Shown: positions 1 through 9,749, counted from the stretch's first letter. The stretch is 64,000 nt of DNA from CAXBCP01 sp963977005 (GCA_963977005.1 CAXBMQ010000007.1:124001-188000); one strand, 5' to 3'. Program-made: numbers and translations. Notes: generated from the letters alone by a model not told the origin.

Positions 1-135
1 GCGCAGGAGTTCTGCTGCGTCCATGCCCGCTTCTTCTGCTATATGGATTACTGCGGCAAGTATACCCGCATGCGCTCTCGGTTTCTGGCGAAACGTTATG
101 GCCCATCCCCCTTCTGGAAAAATCTATCAGGCTGA
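1..135 (+). CDS. 3' end of an unidentified gene (partial)
   Basis: Frame 1 is open from the window edge to a TGA at 133-135 and encodes 44 residues ending in PSPFWKNLSG. The fragment holds four cysteines (a CC pair, then two single ones) and a basic stretch. This could be the tail of a small metal-binding protein, but I recognise no family. The start lies outside the window. That it is coding at all is inferred only from the open frame and plausible codon use. Confidence 0.35.
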   Translation, partial: AQEFCCVHARFFCYMDYCGKYTRMRSRFLAKRYGPSPFWKNLSG

Positions 136-279
136 TCCCGAAATTGGAAATCTGGCGCCCGCAGACCAACTTTTGGCGGGAAGTGCGTAGCGGCGTTTGC
201 CAATACTGATGGATACATTCGCGTACTCGTCTGCCGGTTCGGCAGGAGCATCCATCGACTTGCGGAACCGGGGGGAGTA

Positions 280-657
280 GTGACGAATCAACGCACAAGT
301 ATGCTTCTGAACGACGACTCGCCTGAGTTCGGACATAGCATACAGCGGTATGCGAGCGATTTGGCGATTTCCTGCATTGCGGCGCGGACCCAAGGGGAAT
401 TTCTCAAAGCACTGTCGATGTCCGATTTCGATCTGGTTTGTCTCGAACTGGTTCATCCTGAAATAGAGGGGTTGTGGGCGTTGAGGCAACTTGCGTTGCG
501 CGACTACCTCGGAATCGTTCTCATGTTTAACGAATCCCTGCCAGTATATTCCCGTGTCGCGGAGGGGATGGCGCGCACATTCGGTATTCGTATCGAAACC
601 GTGAATTGGCCGCTTCCGGAGGACCGGGTTCTGGACCTGCTCAAAAATGCCAGATAG
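280..657 (+). CDS. Degenerate receiver-like protein (pseudo-receiver)
   Basis: A 125-residue protein from a GTG start preceded by a G-rich ribosome site. Its layout follows a stand-alone response-regulator receiver. An acidic pair sits at residues 12-13 (LLNDDSPEF), and a beta-3 segment LVCLELVHPEIEGL stands where LVLLDLxMPxxDG is normal. The phospho-acceptor aspartate is replaced by Glu56, and the conserved KP near the end is replaced by WP. It therefore probably cannot be phosphorylated in the usual way; the glutamate may mimic a permanently phosphorylated state. It lies about 1.5 kb from the large hybrid kinase, but no link is shown. It could also be a diverged receiver with no signalling role. 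Confidence 0.55.
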   Translation: MTNQRTSMLLNDDSPEFGHSIQRYASDLAISCIAARTQGEFLKALSMSDFDLVCLELVHPEIEGLWALRQLALRDYLGIVLMFNESLPVYSRVAEGMARTFGIRIETVNWPLPEDRVLDLLKNAR

Positions 658-747
658 CCATAATCGTTGACTATCGGAGTGGGCTGGCGGTGTCGCAGTA
701 TCGCCGTTAGGGTTCCTGGCGTCTAATTCAGATTCAGGAGCGTTGCA

Positions 748-1728
748 GTGCCGATAACCGCAAAAGCGATACGAATTCACGAAACCGGCGGCCCCGAGGT
801 CATGAAATGGGAAGACGTCGAGGTTGCCGATCCCGGCGCCGGCGAGGTTCGCCTTCACCACACGGTTGCGGGGCTCAATTTCATCGACATCAACCACCGC
901 ATGGGCATCTATCCATTGCCCAGCCTGCCTGCCGTGATCGGCATGGAAGCGGCGGGTGTGGTCGAAGCTGTCGGCGACGACGTGTCCGGGTTCAAGGTCG
1001 GCGACCGGGTCTCGCATTGCATGACGGTCGGCGCCTATGCGGAAAAGATGGTTATCGCCGCCGACCGTCTGATCCGTCTTGCAGACCATACGCCGGACGA
1101 AATTGCTGCTGCCGCCACGCTTCAGGGTCTGACGGCCCACTACCTGCTCCATGAATCGTGGAAGCTGGAAGCCGGACAGACGGTTCTCGTTCAGGCGGCT
1201 GCCGGTGGGGTCGGGCTGCTGTTGTGCCAATGGGCAAAACACAAGGGCGCCACGGTTCTCGGTACTGTCGGCAATGACGAAAAAGCGGCATATGCCGCCG
1301 CGCATGGCTGCGATCATCCGATCGTGTATACGCGTGACGATTTCGCCGACAGCGTTCGCGAGATCACTGGCGGGAAGGGGGTCGATGTCGTCTACGATGC
1401 GATCGGCAAGGATACCTTCGAAAAGGGCCTCGGCTGCGTTGCCGAGCGCGGCCGGATGGTGAGTTACGGTGTTGCGTCGGGCCCAATTGCGCCGGTCGAT
1501 CTTCGGGTATTGCGGCCCCTTTCGGGCTCGATCGCCTGTGGTGGTCTCGGCAATTTTATAAAGGATCCGGTGGAACGCGCGTGCAATGCAGATGAGCTGT
1601 TCGGGCTGATCGCGGAGGGCGTCCTCAAGGTGGAGATAAACCAGCGCTACGCGCTTGAAGATGCGGCAACCGCACATGCCGACCTGGCAGGACGTCGAAC
1701 GACGGGATCTTCCGTGTTAACGATTTGA
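748..1728 (+). CDS. qor: NADPH:quinone oxidoreductase, zinc-independent MDR family
   Basis: A 326-residue medium-chain dehydrogenase/reductase of the quinone oxidoreductase (QOR) type. These are soluble enzymes that pass electrons from NADPH to quinones or reduce enones. The N-terminal GroES-like part reads AKAIRIHETGGPEVMKWE, and the Rossmann part carries AAAGGVGLLLCQWAK at about residues 149-163. The zinc-binding residues of alcohol dehydrogenases are absent, as usual for QOR. Length is typical (about 325 aa). The start is GTG at 748, eight bases after CAGGAG. It appears to be a single-gene unit. The exact substrate cannot be read from sequence. Confidence 0.88.
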   Translation: MPITAKAIRIHETGGPEVMKWEDVEVADPGAGEVRLHHTVAGLNFIDINHRMGIYPLPSLPAVIGMEAAGVVEAVGDDVSGFKVGDRVSHCMTVGAYAEKMVIAADRLIRLADHTPDEIAAAATLQGLTAHYLLHESWKLEAGQTVLVQAAAGGVGLLLCQWAKHKGATVLGTVGNDEKAAYAAAHGCDHPIVYTRDDFADSVREITGGKGVDVVYDAIGKDTFEKGLGCVAERGRMVSYGVASGPIAPVDLRVLRPLSGSIACGGLGNFIKDPVERACNADELFGLIAEGVLKVEINQRYALEDAATAHADLAGRRTTGSSVLTI

Positions 1729-1861
1729 ATTGTCTGGGTAAAAATATCTATTTATCAGATGGTTATCCGGATCACGAAAAGTTGTATCGATATGTTTCGG
1801 TCGGGCCTTACCTTGGCGGAAAGAACCGGGACACGGTATCTCCCGCGAGGTATGACACGGA

Positions 1862-2140
1862 ATGTACGACGAAACAGAGGAACCGGTAGAGCGTCATCAC
1901 GGAATCCATCTTCCGTCCCTGGCGGATCCCATGTCGTTGCTGGACGAACTGGAGCGCCGGCTGGATCATTGCGAAACCGTGGTGGCAGGACACCTTGAAC
2001 AAATCCAGCGCCGGCTCGACGCGCTGGAAGCCGATGTAAAATCGATCCGGGCCGATATCGGCGGTGGCCGCGTCGCCGTCGAACAGGAACTGGTCAGTCT
2101 CGCGGAACGCGTGACCCGGCTTGAAGAGTCAGGGGATTGA
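1862..2140 (+). CDS. Small coiled-coil protein, unknown function
   Basis: A 92-residue acidic protein. From about residue 25 to the end it shows heptad-like spacing of Leu/Val (LLDELERRL, QRRLDALEADV, LVSLAERVTRLEE), so it probably forms one long helix and a dimeric or trimeric coiled coil. There is no signal peptide or membrane segment. A GAGG about 13 bases before the ATG is a weak ribosome site. It ends 53 bases from the convergent end of the large kinase gene. No family is recognised; SlyX-like or cell-division accessory coiled coils look similar at this length. Confidence 0.55.
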   Translation: MYDETEEPVERHHGIHLPSLADPMSLLDELERRLDHCETVVAGHLEQIQRRLDALEADVKSIRADIGGGRVAVEQELVSLAERVTRLEESGD

Positions 2141-2193
2141 CGGTGTTTCGAGGGTGCTCCTGCCCTGCCGATGGATATGCACTCTGAGCGTGA

Positions 2194-5100
2194 TCAGGCG
2201 CGGCTTGTTTCAAGCGCGACGCGGACGGCACGGGCAAGTTCTGTGCGTTCATAAGGTTTGCTGATCAGCGCGCCGAGTTCAAAAGGCGTGCCTCGGTCGA
2301 ACTCTGTAGCCGTGTAGCCGGATGCGAATAGTATCCGAAGCCCGGGCCGTCCGTGTCGGGCTTTCCGGGCCAGTTCGGGACCATTATCGCCATTTCCCAA
2401 CATCACATCGGTAAACAGCAGTTCGATATTGTCGTTGCTGTCCAGAATGCCGAGGGCTTCCTCAGCGGAACTCGCAATCAGCGTCGTGTAGTTGAGGGAT
2501 TCAAACATGCCGATCGCCATTTCCCGCACATCGCTATCGTCGTCGACAATCAGAACCCGTTCGCCCATGCCTTCCGGCGCTGGTTCGGGTTTGGCGGTTT
2601 CGCGGATCTCCACATCGTCCTCGGAACGCGGAAACAGGAGGGTGATCGACGTCCCGCGCCCCGCGACGCTTTCAACATTCGCGGTACCGCCGGATTGCCG
2701 GGCAAATCCGTACACCATGCTCAGGCCGAGGCCGCTGCCTTTCCCCATGCCTTTTGTCGTGTAAAAGGGGTCGAACGCTTTTTCGAGCGTTTCCGTGTCC
2801 ATACCCGTGCCGGAATCGCTCACCCGCAACATTACGTAGTCGCCATACGGAATATCCTGGTCCGGCGGAGGGCGGTCGGGCCCGAACGTTCTGTTCGCGG
2901 TTGTTATCGTCAGATTGCCACCATCGGGCATTGCATCGCGTGCGTTGATGGCAAGATTCAGAACGGCGGTCTCCAGACCGTTGGGGTCGATATTCGCCGG
3001 CCAGAGACCTTCCGCAAACTGCGTCCGCAGATCAACGTTATCGCCAAGGGTCCGGATGAACAGGCCCGCCATTTCATTGACAACCCTGTTCATGTCGCAG
3101 GTACTGGGCGCGAGGGGTTGCCGCCGCGCGAAGGCAAGGAGGCGCTGGTTGAGCGTCGCGCCGCGCCGCGCGGCGCCATGCGCCGCATTGATCAAACTGG
3201 TCAGGCGTTCATTATCGGGTGCCCTTTCGCGCAGCAATTCAAGGTTACCCTGAACGATGGCCAGCAGATTGTTGAAATCGTGTGCGATACCGCCCGTAAG
3301 CTGGCCGATCGCATCCATTTTCTGCACCTGGCGGAGTTGTTCTTCGGCCGCGCGGCGCTCGGTGATGTCTGTGACGGCACCGACATAGCCCGTTCGGGTG
3401 TTGCCGGCATCGAACGGACTGGCCTGAATCAGAACCCATCGGATTCGATCGGCATCGTCACCCATCCGCAATTCCATTTCCAGGCTGCCTGCCTCGGTAT
3501 AGGCCAGTTCCCAGGCGCGGACGAGGCTTTCCCTGTCCTCCTGATGGATGCCGGCAAGCCATTTATGGCCGAATGCATCCTGTGGGCGCATGTGCAGCAT
3601 TTTCGACAATGCTTCGTTGACGTATTCCACGCGCCCGTTCTCATCGGTGAGAAACACGCCGACAGGAGACAGGGTGGTAAGTGTCCGGAACCGGTCGTCG
3701 CTCTTCTTGCGGGCGAGTTCGGCACGGACGCGACCGGTCACATCCGTTATCGCGCCGATATACCGCAGGGTCTTGCCTGAGGAATCCCGTTGCGTGACAG
3801 CCTGTGCGATTGCCCATGTGACATTGCCGTCCGCCCGCAGAAATCTGAATTCCGTCCGGAAGGGCCTTTCCGCGCGGGTGCTGGCATACCAGTCCTCGAA
3901 GACACGGTCCTTGTCTTCCGGATGAATAGCCTGCCCCCATCCCTGGCCGGCCGCCTGCGCCGAGGTCAGACCGGACATTTTTTCATAGGCTTCGTTTATG
4001 TACTCGCAGTGCCCGCTGGCGTCAGTAACGAAAATACCCACGGGCGATGTACTGGTAAGCAGCCGGAAACGTTCCTCGCTTTCGCGAATGCGCGCTTCGG
4101 CTTCGCGCCGGCGGGTGACGTCAATCATCGTGCCCTGAATGGCGGTTCGGTTTTGCCAGTTAACTACTCTTACGGTTATGTGCACGATAATCTGAGATCC
4201 GTCCTTGCGGATGCCCGTGAATTCGTAATCGTCTTCGACATCGAGCCCCGACAGCCGCGCGACGCGGTTTTGGCGCCATTTCTCGCGCGCTTCCGGTGCG
4301 ACAAGATCCAGGGCGGTAGGAAGTGCTAAAAGTTCGGCCTCGGAGTCGTAGCCGAACATTTCAACGAGAGCAGCGTTGACAAAGACAGGTTCGAAATTGA
4401 CGTGCAACAAGACGCCCTGACGAGACCCTTCGACGAGATTTCTGAACCTTTCTTCACTGTCTTCCAGGGCTTTTTCCGTCTCTATACGCTCGGAGATATC
4501 GACCTGAATGCCGAGGGTTGCCGGACGGCCTTCCCACTGGATTGGCACACCGCGGCTGAGAACCGTAATGGATCCGCCGTCGAAGCGCCGACGATCAAGC
4601 TGCTTGATTGGCAGTCTGCGCCGATATTGCGAAACGGCCCGTGTCCGGTCGTGAAATTCGTCCAGGTCCTCCGGGTCCGCCATCTCGACGATCTTACGGC
4701 CGACGACGTCTTCGGGACCGCTGACACCGAATAGCTCGGCAAAGGCCTGATTGACGAAGATGAACCGTTCGCCGTCATCGACGGACAGGGCCATGGGCGC
4801 GTTCTCGATCAGGTCGCGGTATTGCTGTTCTGCCTGGATACGGTCGGTGATGTCGATCAGCGTGGCAAGGACGGTCCGCTTTCCGTCCCACATGATCGGG
4901 ACGCCCCGCGTCATGACGGTGAACTCCGACCCGTCGGCGCGCAACCGTCTGTGCTCGACAAGCGGTGTGACGTTGCCGTTTTCCATGATATCGGTAAGTC
5001 GTTCTTTGAATTCTGTGCGTTCGTCAGGATGGATAAAGTCAAGGACCGGCCGGCCGGTCAGTTCGGCGGCAGAATTGGCTCCATACATCTCCACGGCGGC

Positions 5101-7824
5101 GCTGTTGAGGTAGGATATAAAACGCGTATCGTGGACGACCATCGGCATTGGAGATTGCTCGATCAATGTGCGGTAACGCTGCTCCGCCTCTACCTGTTCC
5201 GTTATGTCTGCCGTCGTACCGCGATAACCAAGAAACGATCTATTCGCCGGATCGAAATACGGCACGCCGCTGGTGCTTCGGTGAAGAATTCTCCCGTCGG
5301 GTCCTATCCGGCTGTACCGGAAATTTCGGAACGGTTTGTGAGCAATTAGATCGTCGATATGGTTCCGCCATTTTTCGTCGCGCTCCACATCGACACCAAG
5401 AAAATCCCAACGAGTGCGACCAATGAAATCCGCAGGCGTTACATCCTCGCTACCGACGCTGCCGCCGCTTGCCACCGTGAAACGAAAATCGGCGTCGGTT
5501 TCCCACAGCCAGTCGGAACTGGATTCGGCGAAGTTGCGAAACCGTTCCTGGCTTTCGGACAGCGCATTGTCCGCATGTACCTGCTCGGTGACATCGGTCT
5601 GACGGATAATCGAGCCGCCATTGGGCAGACGTTCCTCGCGAATCTCGATGTGACGGTCGCCAATGACAATATTTGTAAATGCCCCCTGTGGATCCAGGTG
5701 GTATTTCAACCTGGCCTGAATCCACTCTTCGGAATTCTGGGCAGCATCCGGGAACCTGCCGTTTTCCGCGGCTGTCCGGACCATTTTTTCGTAACTGACC
5801 CCGGAGACGAAGACTTCCTTCAGATCCGGGTCGAGATCGAGACTGAAACGGTTCGCAAATATCAGGCGATCGTCCGGCCCGAACAGAACGATGCCCTGAT
5901 CCGAGGCCTCTATCGCGTCAATCAGTTGCTGCTGCGTTTCGCGTACTTCGCGTTCGCGCTCAATACTCGCGGTGATATCCGACGAAATTCCGCGATATCC
6001 CGCGAATACACCGTCATCGTCGAAAACCGGCAATCCGCTGATCCGTCGATAGGCCCGCTTGCCGTTTTCGAGTTCAGACGCGAATTCGAAGTCCCTGAAC
6101 GGGCGATGGTTATCGAGCGCGTCCAGAAGGGGGGCCCATTCCGGGCTTTCCTTCGGGGCGACACCCGGGAACTCCCACCGGCGTCTGCCAATCATCGCGC
6201 TAGGGGTGTGGTACCGGTTTTCGATCGATTCAGGGTCGCTGATCCACGTTAGCCGATGCTCTGTATCGGTTTCCCAAAGGGTATCGGAGGCCGCTGCTGC
6301 GAAATCGCCAAGGCGTTGTTCAAGCAGGCGCGCCTCGTGTTCCGCCGATTTGAAATCCGTTATGTCGAAGACGACGCCGTCCTGAACGATCACGCCGTCC
6401 GGCAAACGGGTCGGTGTGGAACACAGGGTTCTCAGCCAGACGATATCGCCGCTTTCGGTAAGACCGCGGAATTCGGTATTAAATGCCCGGCCCGCGCGCG
6501 CGTTTTCGATAATTGCCCGCCTGAGCTTGTCACGGTCGTCGGGATGAGCGAATTCGCCGCCTTTCCAGGCGGCCAGTTTCTCTTCATCCGAACGATCCCC
6601 CAGCCATTTAGCTCCCGATGCGCTGAAATACGATAACTCGATCCGGTCGTCGGGGTGGAGCAGTCGCTGGAACACGATGCCGGGCAGGTTTGAGACCAGG
6701 TTTTCGAGTTTACGCTCGGTTTCGACACGGGCCGTGATGTCCGTGGTCGTTCCGCGGTACCCGGTGAAAACACCGTTCTCATCGAAAAGCGGGGTGGCGC
6801 TGGATATCCGGTGGAATACCTTGCCGTCCGGGTACTGACCGGAGAATTCGAAATTCCGGATGACACGATGCTGTTTCAGATCCTCTACGTGCCGCGCCCA
6901 GACGGCGGAATTATAGGCGGGGTCATCGAAATATTGACCGCGGACCGTGCCGATGATGCTCTCCGCGGTCTGGAAATTTCCGAAATCGTGTCCCGGGTTG
7001 GCAAAAAACGTGTATCGGAGGTCGGCATCGGTTTCCCAGAATGCATCGGAAGCGGTTTCGGCAAAATCGCGAAACCTTCGTTCGTTCTCTTCCAGCCAGC
7101 CGGTGGCCGCATCGCGTTCCGACGCTCGCCGGGCAAAGACATCTGCCATTGCGTTGATACGTCGCTGGATTACCGAAATCTCATCGCCACCGTCGACGTT
7201 TTCGATCCGGACGCCGAATTCGCCGGCGCTGATGGATTCGAGTGCTGATTGCGTTAGTCTGATACGTCGAGTCAGGGAACGGCTGACGAAGAAGGCGAAC
7301 AATGTGCCGATCAGCATAATCGCGAGGGCAGCGCCGCCGAGGGCCATGAAATACCGGGACCGGCCTGCGAAGACCGCGGATTCGGGAATGCGCGCGCCGA
7401 TCAGCAGATCCAACGAAGGCAGGACGGCGATATGCGACAGATACCGCGTGCCTTCCGCGTCAATCCACCCCTCGCTCTCGCGTCCGTCGATCAGACGGGC
7501 GATTGTGGCGGCGCTGAAAGGAATAAACCGGTCGTTGGCTGGCGGATATATCCGCGTGCCATCCGGAGCGTAGGCGAAGTACGAGTCTCCCGTTCCCCGC
7601 TTGTGGTCCGCCAGTATATCCGCGACGGCCTCGGCTGATCGGGTTTCGGGGCTCGGCGATGCCTCAAGGGTCTGTGCGACAGATGCGATCTCGGCCCGCA
7701 AAACGCGAATACTGTTCTGATAGAGCACATCGTCTATCACGCCTATTCCGACGCCGGCGAAGGTCGCAACCATGACGGCGAGGCCGGTAATAGAGACCAG
7801 CAGAAACTTGCTCAGAAGCCGCAT
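2194..7824 (-). CDS. Giant membrane hybrid histidine kinase with ten PAS domains
   Basis: A 1876-residue hybrid sensor kinase. Two membrane helices (about 7-30 and 158-180) flank an extracytoplasmic Cache-like sensor, followed by a HAMP linker (about 181-240). Ten PAS/PAC units follow, starting near residues 250, 373, 504, 634, 761, 883, 1001, 1126, 1252 and 1377. The kinase core has the H-box IAHDFNN with His1515, the N-box near Asn1627, and G-boxes DSGTGMD and GSGLGL. A C-terminal receiver carries phospho-acceptor Asp1806. All catalytic residues are present. No separate regulator or HPt gene is adjacent, so the phosphorelay partner is unknown. The size is far above the usual 500-1200 aa for hybrid kinases. 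PAS units 1, 3 and 5 resemble each other closely, which suggests repeat expansion. Confidence 0.93.
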   Translation of the reverse strand: MRLLSKFLLVSITGLAVMVATFAGVGIGVIDDVLYQNSIRVLRAEIASVAQTLEASPSPETRSAEAVADILADHKRGTGDSYFAYAPDGTRIYPPANDRFIPFSAATIARLIDGRESEGWIDAEGTRYLSHIAVLPSLDLLIGARIPESAVFAGRSRYFMALGGAALAIMLIGTLFAFFVSRSLTRRIRLTQSALESISAGEFGVRIENVDGGDEISVIQRRINAMADVFARRASERDAATGWLEENERRFRDFAETASDAFWETDADLRYTFFANPGHDFGNFQTAESIIGTVRGQYFDDPAYNSAVWARHVEDLKQHRVIRNFEFSGQYPDGKVFHRISSATPLFDENGVFTGYRGTTTDITARVETERKLENLVSNLPGIVFQRLLHPDDRIELSYFSASGAKWLGDRSDEEKLAAWKGGEFAHPDDRDKLRRAIIENARAGRAFNTEFRGLTESGDIVWLRTLCSTPTRLPDGVIVQDGVVFDITDFKSAEHEARLLEQRLGDFAAAASDTLWETDTEHRLTWISDPESIENRYHTPSAMIGRRRWEFPGVAPKESPEWAPLLDALDNHRPFRDFEFASELENGKRAYRRISGLPVFDDDGVFAGYRGISSDITASIEREREVRETQQQLIDAIEASDQGIVLFGPDDRLIFANRFSLDLDPDLKEVFVSGVSYEKMVRTAAENGRFPDAAQNSEEWIQARLKYHLDPQGAFTNIVIGDRHIEIREERLPNGGSIIRQTDVTEQVHADNALSESQERFRNFAESSSDWLWETDADFRFTVASGGSVGSEDVTPADFIGRTRWDFLGVDVERDEKWRNHIDDLIAHKPFRNFRYSRIGPDGRILHRSTSGVPYFDPANRSFLGYRGTTADITEQVEAEQRYRTLIEQSPMPMVVHDTRFISYLNSAAVEMYGANSAAELTGRPVLDFIHPDERTEFKERLTDIMENGNVTPLVEHRRLRADGSEFTVMTRGVPIMWDGKRTVLATLIDITDRIQAEQQYRDLIENAPMALSVDDGERFIFVNQAFAELFGVSGPEDVVGRKIVEMADPEDLDEFHDRTRAVSQYRRRLPIKQLDRRRFDGGSITVLSRGVPIQWEGRPATLGIQVDISERIETEKALEDSEERFRNLVEGSRQGVLLHVNFEPVFVNAALVEMFGYDSEAELLALPTALDLVAPEAREKWRQNRVARLSGLDVEDDYEFTGIRKDGSQIIVHITVRVVNWQNRTAIQGTMIDVTRRREAEARIRESEERFRLLTSTSPVGIFVTDASGHCEYINEAYEKMSGLTSAQAAGQGWGQAIHPEDKDRVFEDWYASTRAERPFRTEFRFLRADGNVTWAIAQAVTQRDSSGKTLRYIGAITDVTGRVRAELARKKSDDRFRTLTTLSPVGVFLTDENGRVEYVNEALSKMLHMRPQDAFGHKWLAGIHQEDRESLVRAWELAYTEAGSLEMELRMGDDADRIRWVLIQASPFDAGNTRTGYVGAVTDITERRAAEEQLRQVQKMDAIGQLTGGIAHDFNNLLAIVQGNLELLRERAPDNERLTSLINAAHGAARRGATLNQRLLAFARRQPLAPSTCDMNRVVNEMAGLFIRTLGDNVDLRTQFAEGLWPANIDPNGLETAVLNLAINARDAMPDGGNLTITTANRTFGPDRPPPDQDIPYGDYVMLRVSDSGTGMDTETLEKAFDPFYTTKGMGKGSGLGLSMVYGFARQSGGTANVESVAGRGTSITLLFPRSEDDVEIRETAKPEPAPEGMGERVLIVDDDSDVREMAIGMFESLNYTTLIASSAEEALGILDSNDNIELLFTDVMLGNGDNGPELARKARHGRPGLRILFASGYTATEFDRGTPFELGALISKPYERTELARAVRVALETSRA

Positions 7825-7983
7825 CGAGCGGACGCTCCTCGGTTTCGACCCGACTCCCGGCAGCGCTCAGCGGGTGTGGCCCGTCGCTGGCCGGGAACGG
7901 GTCAGTCCCCAACACTAGCCAAACAGGGCGCTGTTTTCACTGAGTTTTTGTCTTCTCGGGAGATCCCGTCCGCCGGGTGCCGC

Positions 7984-8427
7984 CTAGAAATTACCAGGAT
8001 CGTATATTTTGCTTTCGTCGGGCCCCTTGCTGTCCGGGGGCTCCTGGCGGGCATCGAAATTGAGTTCCACCAGCACGCCGTTCGGATCGTGGACAAAAAG
8101 CTGCCAAAGGTGGAACGACGGTATATCCATTTGCCGCCAGTCAAGTTTCTTTTCCTCGAGGAGGCTCCGCATTTCGTCGAAGCCACTCGCCGACAGGGCG
8201 ATATGGTCGATAGCGGCCGAACCGCGGTCGTAACCACCGGCTTTGTTTTGTGCCGCGTCGCCGCCATAGAGGTGGATCATTGTTTCGCCGAATTGCAGCC
8301 AGGCGCCCGGAAAACCGAAATCGGGTCGGTCGACGGAATGCGAACCGATGACGTCGTTCCAGAAATCGACAGTTGCGTCGACATCGTCGGTCTTGATCGC
8401 AAGGTGGTGAAGATCGATTGCTGGCAT
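7984..8427 (-). CDS. VOC (glyoxalase/extradiol dioxygenase) superfamily protein
   Basis: A 147-residue vicinal-oxygen-chelate protein with two beta-alpha-beta-beta-beta halves. Metal-ligand candidates are His in IDLHHLAIKT near the start, Glu/His in GETMIHLYGG and IDHIALS, and Glu in GVLVELNFD near the end. Family members are glyoxalases, extradiol dioxygenases, fosfomycin-resistance proteins or epimerases; which one is not readable here. The start at 8427 is chosen because GGGAAAGGG lies just upstream; a longer frame would run into the preceding Rieske gene. It is 17 bases downstream of that gene, so the two are probably co-transcribed. Confidence 0.82.
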   Translation of the reverse strand: MPAIDLHHLAIKTDDVDATVDFWNDVIGSHSVDRPDFGFPGAWLQFGETMIHLYGGDAAQNKAGGYDRGSAAIDHIALSASGFDEMRSLLEEKKLDWRQMDIPSFHLWQLFVHDPNGVLVELNFDARQEPPDSKGPDESKIYDPGNF

Positions 8428-8444
8428 GTCTGACCCTTTCCCGG

Positions 8445-9749
8445 TTACTGACTCATAAATTGACGCCATGCGGCGTATTGCGCGCGGAGCGGTAACTCGC
8501 TTGTCCCGACCTCACCGATCTCTCCGCCGTCATCATGCGCCTGATCGTGTCCCAGCCCGCGCGAAAGGTCGACCCATTCGGTATCGGCTTCGTCGAGCGC
8601 CGTTTGAATGCTGTTGAACATCGCGATGTCATCCGTGGTGATTTGGGATGCCGGCGAATTGAGGGCGCTGAGGAAGCGGATGCTGCGCTGGTACATTTCT
8701 TCCGGGGCGCCCTTCAGCCTGAAGCACGCGGAATGCACGATCGTGCAGTCCACGCTGACCGGCTGCAGAACCCGCATTTGCTGGTGTTTCGGGTTCAGGA
8801 TCAGGTTGGGATAAATCAGGTGGTTGAACGTATCCCAGCCCATGATGTCCTCGGCGCGGTTTTCGCCATAACGTTCGCTCATTGCCGACCGATAGGCGGA
8901 AACGACCGGGTCGTCATTCGTGGCCTGGGTGATGGGACCTTCCTTGTAAAACCCGCCCATAAAGGAATGACCGCCGGCAAACCCGTGAATTTCGACCTGG
9001 TCCATCGCCGCGAGAGGCAGGCCGTTGCCCTTGAACATTTGCAGCGCATGATCCTCCGCGCCCTGTTCGAGTTCGTCGGCGACCGCCTGTGCACTGTCGA
9101 CGGAGGATGCATGAACGATCGAGGCATGCATAAGATCGTTCGCGTTCTCCATATGGAGTTTCCAGTTTCCCATGTAGCGCTGCCGGAAACCGCCGCCGGC
9201 AATCTCTATCTCGCCATCCGGCGCCCGGTCGACGGTATTGTCGATCGCGCGTGTCATGGGGCCCAGATATTCCGTCAGCGAGGGGCCGTCCGGCGCGTCG
9301 CTTGCGAATACGAAGCCCCGATAGACCTCGACCCGGGCTACGCGGGCGAGTGCGAGTGCAGGGTCCTTCGGATCCAGCTTGCCGTTATATCCCTTTCCGT
9401 GCGGGATCCCGATCAGGGCCCCGTCGGTCGCAAACGCCCATCCGTGATACGGGCATATGAAGCGTTTCTTCGAGCCCTGCCTTGCGGCACAGACCTTCAT
9501 GCCGCGATGTGTGCACCGATTGGCAAACGCGTATATCTCGCCGTCGCTATGGCGGGACACGATGACCGGACGATCGCCGATATGGGCCGTTACAAAATCG
9601 CCCGGCACGGCCAGTTGGCTCTCATGCCCTACGTATAGCCAGGCACGCCTGAAGATACGCTCCATTTCGGCGGTGAAAACACCGGTATCGGTATAGACGC
9701 GGCGATGGACGCGGCCTTCGGGGGCGAGCTCTGAGTAGGTGCTGGTCAT
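8445..9749 (-). CDS. Rieske aromatic-ring-hydroxylating oxygenase, large subunit
   Basis: A protein of about 434 residues. The N-terminal Rieske [2Fe-2S] domain has NRCTHRG (Cys80, His82, counted from the GTG three bases upstream) and FICPYHGW (Cys100, His103). The C-terminal catalytic domain carries the mononuclear iron motif ENANDLMHASIVH (bridging Asp206, His209, His214). These enzymes dihydroxylate or O/N-demethylate aromatic substrates using electrons from a separate reductase. No small subunit, ferredoxin or reductase is adjacent, as in many stand-alone alpha-type oxygenases. The VOC protein downstream may act on its product. Start ATG at 9749 versus GTG at 9752 is uncertain. Confidence 0.92.
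   Translation of the reverse strand: MTSTYSELAPEGRVHRRVYTDTGVFTAEMERIFRRAWLYVGHESQLAVPGDFVTAHIGDRPVIVSRHSDGEIYAFANRCTHRGMKVCAARQGSKKRFICPYHGWAFATDGALIGIPHGKGYNGKLDPKDPALALARVARVEVYRGFVFASDAPDGPSLTEYLGPMTRAIDNTVDRAPDGEIEIAGGGFRQRYMGNWKLHMENANDLMHASIVHASSVDSAQAVADELEQGAEDHALQMFKGNGLPLAAMDQVEIHGFAGGHSFMGGFYKEGPITQATNDDPVVSAYRSAMSERYGENRAEDIMGWDTFNHLIYPNLILNPKHQQMRVLQPVSVDCTIVHSACFRLKGAPEEMYQRSIRFLSALNSPASQITTDDIAMFNSIQTALDEADTEWVDLSRGLGHDQAHDDGGEIGEVGTSELPLRAQYAAWRQFMSQ

Noticed and set aside
127..1677. Long open frame on the minus strand (516 codons)
   Set aside because: It lies antisense to the quinone oxidoreductase and shows no family motif; its length comes from the third-position GC bias of the opposite gene.
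1759..1998. 79-codon plus frame overlapping the coiled-coil gene
   Set aside because: Arg/Gly-rich shadow frame; the coiled-coil frame has the better composition.
2353..3780. Long plus-strand frame inside the kinase gene
   Set aside because: Antisense to conserved kinase motifs; no domain and no ribosome site.
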